This document shows positions 1 through 4,700 of a stretch of 5,157 bases of DNA, piece by piece (positions within the stretch are counted from its first letter, which is position 1; every line of letters begins with the position of its first letter). Below the pieces are notes generated by a model. That model was not told the DNA's origin. It saw nothing but the letters and a program-made list of their open reading frames with translations, and made no database searches. The position numbers were made by a program, and so were the translations under genes. The DNA lies in assembly GCA_021781775.1 (NCBI GenBank), contig JAJXWE010000158.1:1-5157 (forward strand), read 5' to 3'. This DNA comes from Pseudomonadota bacterium (GTDB lineage: Bacteria > Pseudomonadota > Gammaproteobacteria > Steroidobacterales > Steroidobacteraceae).

Positions 1-113
1 ACCGTCGAGCCGCGGTAGACGGGCGTGTTGACGAAGCCGTAGTGCGCCTCGGAGGTCCTGCCCAGCTGAGCGAGTCGGGTGCCGATTCCCGGGGTATGTT
101 CAGTGTCTTTCAT
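1..113 (-). CDS. Cystathionine beta-lyase/gamma-synthase family PLP enzyme, N-terminal fragment (runs off left edge)
   Basis: Reading the minus strand from the ATG at 113-111 gives 37 full codons plus two bases with no stop before the window edge. The peptide starts MKDTEHTPGIGTRLAQLGR and continues through a TSEAHYGFVNTPVYRGSTV-like stretch. An N-terminal 'GR-x-(P/S)E-x-x-x-G-x-VN-x-PVY-(R/x)-(A/G)ST' pattern is characteristic of the trans-sulfuration PLP family, and the 'VYRGST' form fits cystathionine beta-lyase (MetC) best. Such enzymes cleave cystathionine to homocysteine, pyruvate and ammonia in the cytosol. The PLP lysine and the rest of the fold are outside the window, so MetC cannot be separated here from gamma-synthase or O-acylhomoserine sulfhydrylase. 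The ribosome binding site is weak (a GAGTGA-like stretch lies about 12 nt upstream). The gene is divergent from the amidohydrolase. Confidence 0.8.
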   Translation of the reverse strand, partial: MKDTEHTPGIGTRLAQLGRTSEAHYGFVNTPVYRGST

Positions 114-125
114 GATCTGCCGCGG

Positions 126-138
126 TCACTCACAGTGA
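126..138. repeat. Small inverted repeat TCACT-CAC-AGTGA in the leader of the 1-113 gene
   Basis: Five perfectly complementary bases flank a three-base centre. The element ends 13 bp upstream of the start codon of the minus-strand PLP-enzyme gene, between that codon and a TATACA box. The position would suit a small operator or a leader hairpin, but an arm of five bases can occur by chance. No regulator is identifiable. Confidence 0.25.
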
Positions 139-148
139 AATGCCGCCC

Positions 149-154
149 TGTATA
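149..154 (-). promoter_or_regulatory. Possible -10 box for the PLP-enzyme gene
   Basis: The minus strand reads TATACA here, matching four of six bases of the sigma-70 -10 consensus in otherwise very GC-rich DNA. Transcription would begin near 142 and give a leader of roughly 30 nt. No good -35 is seen 16-18 bp upstream, so support is weak. Confidence 0.25.
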
Positions 155-168
155 CGCTCCCCGCGTCC

Positions 169-205
169 GGCCTGCACGCGCGAGCCCCCGCCCGCCGGGC
201 AGGCC
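169..205. repeat. 7-bp inverted repeat GGCCTGC / GCAGGCC in divergent intergenic region
   Basis: The arms at 169-175 and 199-205 are perfect reverse complements separated by 23 bases. The spacer holds a second, overlapping option (GCCC at 190-193 with GGGC at 197-200). The repeat sits midway between two divergent genes, so it could be a shared operator or an RNA structure in a leader. There is no T-tract, so it is not a convincing intrinsic terminator. Confidence 0.3.
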
Positions 206-255
206 AGACGCCACCGCTGTGGATTTGTGCATTCCGCCGGCTCATGCTAGCGCCG

Positions 256-261
256 TAAGAT
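256..261 (+). promoter_or_regulatory. Possible -10 box (TAAGAT) for the amidohydrolase gene
   Basis: TAAGAT matches four of six positions of the -10 consensus and lies in the only AT-richer patch just before the gene. Transcription from about 268 would give a leader of about 28 nt that keeps the ribosome binding site GGAGGA. The -35 position (TTCCGC, 233-238) is poor. The same CGTAAGAT octamer occurs upstream of the MBL-fold gene on the other strand. Confidence 0.3.
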
Positions 262-283
262 ATTGAGTTCGCACCGCGCGCAC

Positions 284-289
284 GGAGGA
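284..289 (+). promoter_or_regulatory. Shine-Dalgarno GGAGGA setting the amidohydrolase start
   Basis: A strong purine-rich GGAGGA lies six bases before the ATG at 296. The frame is also open to an upstream TTG at 263, but that codon has no ribosome binding site, and the 11 residues it would add (SSHRAHGG-like) do not resemble the start of an amidohydrolase beta-sandwich. The ATG at 296 is therefore preferred. Confidence 0.75.
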
Positions 290-295
290 ACCCTG

Positions 296-1528
296 ATGAC
301 CGCCTTCCTGCTCACCAATGCCCGCATCTTCGATGGGGAAAACGCCGACTGCCCGGAAGGCATGCAGGTGCTCATCGAGCAGGGTCAGATCCGCGAGATC
401 TCCACGCGGCCCATCAAGGCGGCGAACGCCACCACCATTGATCTCGCCGGGCGCACCCTGATGCCCGGGCTCATCGACGCCCACATCCACGCGTACGGCA
501 GCGACGTCAACGTGCAGAAGATCGAGCTCGCCGGCGAGGCCTACCGCACCGCCCACGCCAGCCGCATGCTCGGCTTTGCGCTCGAGTGCGGCTTCACGAC
601 GGTCCGCGACATCGGCGGCGGCGACTACAGTCTGTGGCACGCCATCGAGGAACGGCTGATCCGCGCTCCCCGCTTCTACTACGCGGGCAAGATGCTCTCG
701 ATGACCGGCGGCCACGGCGACATGCGCACGATGGCCGAAGCGGATCACGAGTACTGCCGCTGCGGCGGCAGCAATTCGCTTTGCGTCGTCGCGGACGGGG
801 TCGACGCATGCATCCGAGCCACGCGCGAGCAGCTGCGACGCGGTGCGCACTGCATCAAGATCATGGGCTCCGGCGGAGTCGCCTCGCCCACCGACCCGAT
901 CTGGATGAATCAGTACCGCGAGGATGAGATCCGCGCCATCGTCAACGAGACGACCGAACGGCGCACGTACACTGCCGCGCACTGTCATCCGGCAAGTGCC
1001 GTGCGCCGCTGCGTCGAGTTCGGCGTGCGCAGCATCGAGCACGGCACCCTGATCGACGATGAGACTGCCGCCTTCGTCGCGAGCCACGGCGCCTTCGTGG
1101 TACCCACGATGGCCATCATCTTCGCCCTCATCGAGACCGGCCGGCAGCTCGGCTTCCCGGCGCACAGCCTGGAGAAAGCCCAAGTCGCCTACGAGCGTGC
1201 GCTCGGCGGCATGGAATCGATGCGCCGGGCGGGGGTGCAGATCGGATTCGGCACCGACCTGCTCGGCCAGACGTACGTGCAGCAATGCCGCGAGTTTTCC
1301 ATTCGCCGCGAAGTGTTCACGCCCGTGCAGATCCTGCGCCAGGCGACCTCGGTGAACGCCGCTCTGCTCCAGGAGCAGGGACGGCTCGGTTGCATCCGGC
1401 CGGGCGCGCACGCCGATCTGCTGGTCGTCGATGGCGATCCGCTCAGCGACATCGGTCTGCTCGCGGCCGACGGCCGAAATTTGCGGCTCATCATGCGTGC
1501 CGGGGAACTCATCCGCAACGAACTCTAG
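296..1528 (+). CDS. Metal-dependent amidohydrolase, imidazolonepropionase/prolidase-like (COG1228 type)
   Basis: The protein has 410 residues and no signal peptide, so it is probably cytosolic. An N-terminal beta-sandwich strand (LLTNARIFDG) leads into the TIM-barrel. The metal site of the amidohydrolase superfamily is complete: HxH at H63/H65 in PGLIDAHIHA, a candidate carboxylated lysine K188 in CIKIMGSGGV, H229 in TAAHCH, H249 in SIEHGT and catalytic D321 in GFGTD. The closing segment GRLGCIRPGAHADLLVVDGDP is the usual return to the beta-sandwich. Characterised relatives with the KIM-SGG lysine motif hydrolyse dipeptides (Xaa-Pro or Xaa-Arg/Lys) or cyclic amides, so a peptide or amide substrate is likely, but the exact one cannot be read from the sequence. 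Length is normal for the family. A cysteine-rich loop (C154, C156, C163) precedes the VADGVD segment, as I recall for some relatives. It may be cotranscribed with the OsmC gene 72 bp downstream. Confidence 0.92.
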   Translation: MTAFLLTNARIFDGENADCPEGMQVLIEQGQIREISTRPIKAANATTIDLAGRTLMPGLIDAHIHAYGSDVNVQKIELAGEAYRTAHASRMLGFALECGFTTVRDIGGGDYSLWHAIEERLIRAPRFYYAGKMLSMTGGHGDMRTMAEADHEYCRCGGSNSLCVVADGVDACIRATREQLRRGAHCIKIMGSGGVASPTDPIWMNQYREDEIRAIVNETTERRTYTAAHCHPASAVRRCVEFGVRSIEHGTLIDDETAAFVASHGAFVVPTMAIIFALIETGRQLGFPAHSLEKAQVAYERALGGMESMRRAGVQIGFGTDLLGQTYVQQCREFSIRREVFTPVQILRQATSVNAALLQEQGRLGCIRPGAHADLLVVDGDPLSDIGLLAADGRNLRLIMRAGELIRNEL

Positions 1529-1530
1529 CC

Positions 1531-1550
1531 CGCCCCGATCGCGCCGGGCG
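1531..1550 (+). terminator. Weak hairpin after the amidohydrolase gene
   Basis: CGCCC (1531-1535) pairs with GGGCG (1546-1550) around a 10-base loop immediately after the stop codon. The stem is only five base pairs and no T-run follows, so it may attenuate or do nothing. It is listed because it is the only structure that might separate the amidohydrolase from the OsmC gene. Confidence 0.2.
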
Positions 1551-1584
1551 CAGCGGCGAGGGATGCTCTGCGGGCTCCACACAA

Positions 1585-1596
1585 CCTCGCGCGAGG
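1585..1596. promoter_or_regulatory. Perfect palindrome CCTCGCGCGAGG covering the OsmC gene's ribosome binding site
   Basis: The twelve bases are a perfect palindrome. The right arm GAGG (1593-1596) is the only Shine-Dalgarno candidate for the ATG at 1601, four bases away. It could be a protein binding site or a short hairpin (CCTC/GAGG with loop GCGC) that lowers translation. GC-rich palindromes of this size are not rare in such DNA, so function is only a suggestion. Confidence 0.3.
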
Positions 1597-1600
1597 CCTC

Positions 1601-2062
1601 ATGTCCCAGCATTCCGTCACCATCGAGTGGAGCCGAGGCACTCAGCCGTTCACCGATGGGCGCTATTCGCGGGCGCACCACTGGAGATTCGATGGAGGGG
1701 CCATCGTTGCCGCCTCCAGCTCACCGCACGTCGTGCGTGAGCCGTTCTCAGATGCCGCCAATGTCGACCCCGAGGAGGCCTATGTCGCGGCGCTGTCCAG
1801 CTGTCACATGCTGTGGTTTCTCAGCGTGGCCGCCGCCGAAGGCTATTGTGTCGACTCGTATTGCGACCAAGCCATGGGACACATGACGCGCACTGCGGAC
1901 GGTCGAGAGTGGATCGACCGCGTCGAACTGCGGCCGAGCGTGGCGTTCTCGGGAGCCAGGCAGCCGGACGCTGCCGACATCGCGCGGCTGCACCACCGGG
2001 CACATGCCAGCTGCTTCATCGCCAATTCGGTGCGCACCGAGGTCATCGTTCACACCCGCTGA
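1601..2062 (+). CDS. OsmC family protein (thiol peroxidase-like)
   Basis: The product has 153 residues, the usual length for this small alpha+beta family. It has the OsmC pattern: an N-terminal beta region (SVTIEWSRG), the helix-entry motif DPEEAYVAALSSCHMLWFL with the first redox cysteine at C68, and the second cysteine at C138 in HASCFIANSV, followed by the terminal strand TEVIVHT. Both cysteines expected for peroxide reduction are present. In OsmC/Ohr proteins the first is sulfenylated by organic hydroperoxide and the second resolves it as a disulfide. The CHMLWFL form points to a generic OsmC subgroup rather than classical Ohr. It is a cytosolic protein with no signal peptide. The start is supported by GAGG four bases upstream and by the N-terminal fit. 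It follows the amidohydrolase by 72 bp in the same direction and faces the MBL-fold gene. Confidence 0.9.
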   Translation: MSQHSVTIEWSRGTQPFTDGRYSRAHHWRFDGGAIVAASSSPHVVREPFSDAANVDPEEAYVAALSSCHMLWFLSVAAAEGYCVDSYCDQAMGHMTRTADGREWIDRVELRPSVAFSGARQPDAADIARLHHRAHASCFIANSVRTEVIVHTR

Positions 2063-2103
2063 GCGATGTCCGCACGCACGCTGCGGGTGACGCGACTCGG
2101 CAA

Positions 2104-2122
2104 CCGGGGCACACGCCGCCGG
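2104..2122. terminator. Candidate bulged hairpin between convergent OsmC and MBL genes
   Basis: CCGGGGC (2104-2110) pairs with GCC-g-CCGG (2115-2122) around an ACAC loop: seven GC pairs with one bulged G at 2118. It occupies the 64-bp gap between two convergent genes, where a bidirectional terminator is expected. Neither strand shows a T-tract after it, so Rho-independent activity is uncertain. Confidence 0.35.
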
Positions 2123-2126
2123 CCGC

Positions 2127-3260
2127 TCAATCGTGGGGCCAGAAGATCGCGCCCGGTGATTTCCCGAGGTGCTCCCCGGCGCCGGGCGGCCGCTCGACGC
2201 CATCGATACCATCGATGCCCCGCCACCACGGGTCGACTGCCGCGGATGCCTGATCGGGCTCGACCGCCTCGCCGAGCCGCGGCATGACGAGCCGCGCGCC
2301 GCCCGCGGCGCGACGCTCGAACAGGTGTTCGACCGGCTCGTCCCACGCGTGCATCGCCAGGCTGAAGGTTCCCCAGTGCACGGGTAGCCATGCCGCGGCG
2401 CCGAGCAGCGCAACCGCCTCGAGCGCATGCACGGGCCCCAGATGCATATCCCCCCACGCGGGATGCCAGCCGCCCACCTCGAGCATCGCCAAATCAAACG
2501 GCCCGAGCTGAGCGCGGATCCGCGCGTACTCCGGCGTCAAGCCCGAATCGCCGCTGAAGAACACGCCGTGCTGCGGGGATCGCACGACGTACGAGGACCA
2601 CAGCGTGCTGTTGCGCGTACCGGTCGTTCGTCCCGAGAAATGCTGGGCCGGCGCGGCGCTCACCCGCACGTCCGAGCCCGGCACGTCGTGGTGCTCCCAC
2701 CAGTCGAGTTCCGTGATGCGCTCCGGGGCAACGCCCCACGATTCCAGATGTGCCCCGACACCGAGCGGCGTGACGAACGGGACGCAGCGCCGGGCGAGCC
2801 TGCGGATGGTCGGATAGTCGAGGTGATCGTAGTGATCGTGCGAGATCAGCACCACGTCTACCGGCGGCAGCGATTCGAGGCTGACGGGCACGGGCTGAAA
2901 ACGTCTCGGCCCGATGAAGCGTACCGGGGAGGCCCTCGGACCCCACACCGGATCGGTCAGCACCCGCACGCCGCCGATTTCGATGAGCAGCGTCGAGTGG
3001 CCGAGCCACGTCACCCTGAGGCCGCTGCCGGGCGGGCGACGCCACCGCTCGAGCGGATCGACCGAGGGCAGCGGCTGTGCGGGCATACGCCGGCCGCCGC
3101 GGCCGAACAGAAACTCACTCAGCCTCGGCATGGCAGCCGCAGGGTCGCGCAGGCCGGCCTGAATCGGCTGAACGTTGCGAAAGCCCTCGTCGGCCCACAG
3201 GCGCGAGCTGCGCATGCGCTCGAGACGCGCTCCGTGCGCTTTGGAACCGAACGTTTTCAC
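2127..3260 (-). CDS. MBL-fold metallo-hydrolase, UlaG/NAPE-PLD-like (COG2220)
   Basis: With the start at the GTG at 3260 the protein has 377 residues. The opening helix (KAHGARLERMRSSRLWADEGF) is typical of bacterial NAPE-PLD/RomA-like proteins. The core follows: TWLGHSTLLIE (84-94), LTDPVWG (101-107), the metal motif HDHYDHLD (H141, H143, D145, H146), H207 in SAAPAQHFSGR, D238 in FFSGDSG, and H295 in LPVHWGTFSLAMHAWDEP. All ligands for a two-metal site are present. Relatives are phospholipase D-type or lactonase hydrolases, but most bacterial members have no assigned substrate. No signal peptide is seen. The start at 3260 has GAGG eight bases upstream. A GTG at 3308 would add 16 basic residues without family resemblance and would put a TAAGAT promoter box inside the gene. 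The last 30 or so residues, including a GIDGID repeat, are a low-complexity tail. Confidence 0.9.
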   Translation of the reverse strand: MKTFGSKAHGARLERMRSSRLWADEGFRNVQPIQAGLRDPAAAMPRLSEFLFGRGGRRMPAQPLPSVDPLERWRRPPGSGLRVTWLGHSTLLIEIGGVRVLTDPVWGPRASPVRFIGPRRFQPVPVSLESLPPVDVVLISHDHYDHLDYPTIRRLARRCVPFVTPLGVGAHLESWGVAPERITELDWWEHHDVPGSDVRVSAAPAQHFSGRTTGTRNSTLWSSYVVRSPQHGVFFSGDSGLTPEYARIRAQLGPFDLAMLEVGGWHPAWGDMHLGPVHALEAVALLGAAAWLPVHWGTFSLAMHAWDEPVEHLFERRAAGGARLVMPRLGEAVEPDQASAAVDPWWRGIDGIDGVERPPGAGEHLGKSPGAIFWPHD

Positions 3261-3286
3261 GCGTCTTGCCTCATGTCGCAGGTGAG

Positions 3287-3292
3287 ATCTTA
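3287..3292 (-). promoter_or_regulatory. Possible -10 box (TAAGAT) for the MBL-fold gene
   Basis: The minus strand reads CGTAAGATCT here, so TAAGAT matches four of six -10 positions. A transcript from about 3280 would carry the GAGG before the GTG at 3260, which supports that start over the GTG at 3308. No clear -35 is found. The octamer CGTAAGAT is shared with the amidohydrolase upstream region (254-261). Confidence 0.3.
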
Positions 3293-3401
3293 CGACACCA
3301 CGCTTCACTCCGGGGTGAGGCGCAGTGCCGTCCCGGCACCCACTCGGCGGCGCAACGGCACCCTCTTGACGCGTCCGACGCGCCGATCAGACTGTCCGGG
3401 C

Positions 3402-4181
3402 ATGACACGCCGCAGCGGATACGCCGACCTGCCCCTGCACGGTGGCCACGTGCCGGCGTGGCTCAGCACGCGCATGGCAGCGCTCGGCCGGGTCATCGCC
3501 GAGGCAATCGTGCAGCACTACGGCCGGGATGAGTTGCTGCGCCGCCTCGCCCACCCGTTCTGGTTCCAGTCCTTCGGCGCCGTGATGGGCATGGACTGGC
3601 ACTCCTCGGGCATCACCACCAGCGTGCTTGGGGCCCTGAAGCGCGGACTGACTCCGGTGCAGCGTGAACTCGGCATCTACGTCTGTGGCGGCCGCGGTCG
3701 CGCCTCGCGCCGCACACCGGCCGAACTGATGCAGGTTGGAGAACTCACCGGGATCGACGCCGGCTCACTCACGGCAGCAAGCCGACTGGTCGCCAAGATC
3801 GACAGCGCCGCGGTGCAGGACGGTTACCAGCTCTATCTGCACGGTTTCATCGTCACCGCCGACGGCCGCTGGACCGTCGTGCAGCAGGGCATGAACCCGG
3901 CACGCCGGGAGGCCCGGCGCTATCACTGGCAGTCCGAGGGGCTGAAGAGCTTTCTCGGCTCGCCGCATGCGGCGATCGAAGGGAGCAACGTCGGTGAGAT
4001 CATCAATCTCGCCGATGCCCGCGCGCGGGCCGCCCGGGCGGCCGGACTCGACCTCGTGCAGGCAGGCCCTGAGCGAACACTAGGTGTGCTGCGCGAGCTT
4101 CGCGCCCAGCGCGGCCGGAACCCTGAGCCTCTTCCCGCCAGCGCCGAGCACGGCCCCAGCGGCGTCCCTGCCACAGTCTGA
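3402..4181 (+). CDS. DUF763 protein, N-terminal two thirds (frame broken before its end)
   Basis: This frame encodes 259 residues and opens like other DUF763 proteins: RSGYADLPLHGGHVPAWL (4-21), then HPFWFQSFGAVMGMDWHSSG (51-70), GALKRGL (77-83), KIDSAAVQDGYQLYLHGF (132-149), WTVVQQGMN (157-165) and RRYHWQSEG (172-180). The family is common in archaea and scattered in bacteria, and I know of no established function. Full-length members run on for a further 150 or so residues. Here the frame ends at a TGA (4179-4181) after an unconserved proline/alanine-rich stretch, while the missing part lies one frame over (see 4084-4665). The ATG at 3402 is chosen because homology begins exactly there; only a weak CCGGG precedes it, and the frame upstream is merely the antisense of the MBL gene. 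Read through with a one-base shift, the product would be about 420 residues. Confidence 0.85.
   Translation: MTRRSGYADLPLHGGHVPAWLSTRMAALGRVIAEAIVQHYGRDELLRRLAHPFWFQSFGAVMGMDWHSSGITTSVLGALKRGLTPVQRELGIYVCGGRGRASRRTPAELMQVGELTGIDAGSLTAASRLVAKIDSAAVQDGYQLYLHGFIVTADGRWTVVQQGMNPARREARRYHWQSEGLKSFLGSPHAAIEGSNVGEIINLADARARAARAAGLDLVQAGPERTLGVLRELRAQRGRNPEPLPASAEHGPSGVPATV
4084..4178 (+). other. Window in which the DUF763 reading frame shifts by +1
   Basis: The downstream frame is closed by a TAG at 4081-4083 and the upstream frame by the TGA at 4179-4181, so the shift must occur between them. One surplus base (or two missing bases) would join the halves. The only run of four identical bases in the interval is CCCC at 4154-4157; removing one C gives a smooth linker (EHGPAASLPQSD) leading into the conserved LPARHEI. 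Both frames have similar third-position GC here, so codon use does not fix the exact point. Confidence 0.75.
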
Positions 4182-4665
4182 TTCCCTCCCTCGCCTGAGC
4201 TTGCCGGCCCGACACGAGATCTTCGGCTCCGACATCGTGCTGCGCCGGTTGCACGGTGCCCTTGCCGCGGCCGTTGAATGCGGACCGCGCGACTATGCCG
4301 ATCTACTCCTCACGCCCGGCGTCGGCGCCCGCACGGTCGAGGCTCTCGCGCTCGTGGCCGAGGTCGTGCACGGCACACCCGCTCGCTTCTCTGACCCGGC
4401 TCGCTTCTCCCTCGCGCACGGAGGCAAAGACGGGCATCCGTTTCCGGTTCCTCTGGCGATCTATGACGAGACGCTGCGCGTGCTGAGACTCGCAGTGCGC
4501 CAAGCCCGGCTCGGCCGCACGGAACGGCTCGATGCTCTGCGACGACTCGACGCGCAGGCGCGCTTCCTTGAGCGCACGGCGCGCGGCCCGAGCTTCGAGA
4601 CCTTCGTCGAGGCCGAACGGGCGGCCGCGGTGCAGCGCGGCGGACGCACGGTATTCGACCGATAG
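4084..4665 (+). pseudogene. DUF763 protein, C-terminal third in the +1 frame
   Basis: From about residue 39 of this frame the sequence matches the DUF763 C-terminus: LSLPARHEIFGSD, then LLLTPGVGARTVEALALVAEVVHG (4303-4374), DPARFSLAHGGKDGHPFPV (about 4396-4449), IYDETLRVL and LDALRRLD. The PGVGARTVEALAL segment resembles a helix-hairpin-helix (GVG followed by a basic residue and a helix), which often contacts DNA or RNA backbones; that is inference. There is no credible independent start: the GTG at 4084 has no ribosome binding site and begins unconserved sequence, and a TTG at 4201 also lacks one. The segment is therefore the severed 3' end of the gene beginning at 3402, through mutation or sequence error. 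It ends at a TAG (4663-4665), 22 bp from the convergent hydrolase gene. Confidence 0.8.
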
Positions 4666-4673
4666 GCAGCCCG

Positions 4674-4700
4674 CCGCCGCGGCCCCATCAGGCCGGGCGG
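4674..4700. terminator. Bulged GC hairpin at the DUF763 / alpha-beta hydrolase convergence
   Basis: CCGCC-g-CGGCC (4674-4684) pairs with GGCCGGGCGG (4691-4700) around the loop CCATCA: ten GC pairs with one bulged G at 4679. It spans the 22-bp gap between the convergent genes, and its loop contains the minus-strand stop codon (4688-4690). The place and strength fit a bidirectional terminator, but neither strand has a T-run after the stem. Confidence 0.4.

Noticed and set aside
42..266. Plus-strand 74-codon open frame at the left edge
   Set aside because: It overlaps the antisense of the PLP-enzyme start and the divergent promoter region, has no recognisable content, and has no ribosome binding site.
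242..1681. Long minus-strand open frame of 479 codons
   Set aside because: It lies antisense to the amidohydrolase, whose complete metal-site motifs are on the plus strand. Its translation is low-complexity, rich in Arg, Ala, Asp and Gly, with no recognisable domain, as expected of an antisense frame in GC-rich DNA.
2175..2186. Perfect palindrome CCCGGCGCCGGG
   Set aside because: It lies within the coding tail of the MBL-fold gene and is made only of G and C. In DNA of this composition it is easily a chance result of codon choice.
2201..2218. Two-copy 9-bp tandem repeat CATCGATAC/CATCGATGC
   Set aside because: It encodes GIDGID in the unconserved tail of the MBL-fold protein. Two short imperfect copies do not make a meaningful repeat element.
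3366..3394. TTGACG at 3366 as the -35 of a DUF763 promoter
   Set aside because: The -10 position 17 bp on (AGACTG) is poor, and transcription would start almost at the ATG, requiring a leaderless message. It is not strong enough to list as a promoter.
2427..3401. Plus-strand upstream extension of the DUF763 frame
   Set aside because: The extra 325 codons are antisense to the MBL-fold gene and rich in Arg, Ala, Pro and His. DUF763 homology starts exactly at the ATG at 3402.
4166..4190. Programmed +1 frameshift of the RF2 (prfB) type at GTC-TGA
   Set aside because: The TGA position is suggestive, but the slippery CTT before the stop and the upstream AGGGGG-like stimulator are both absent, and GTC would re-pair poorly on TCT. 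A mutation or sequence error is simpler.
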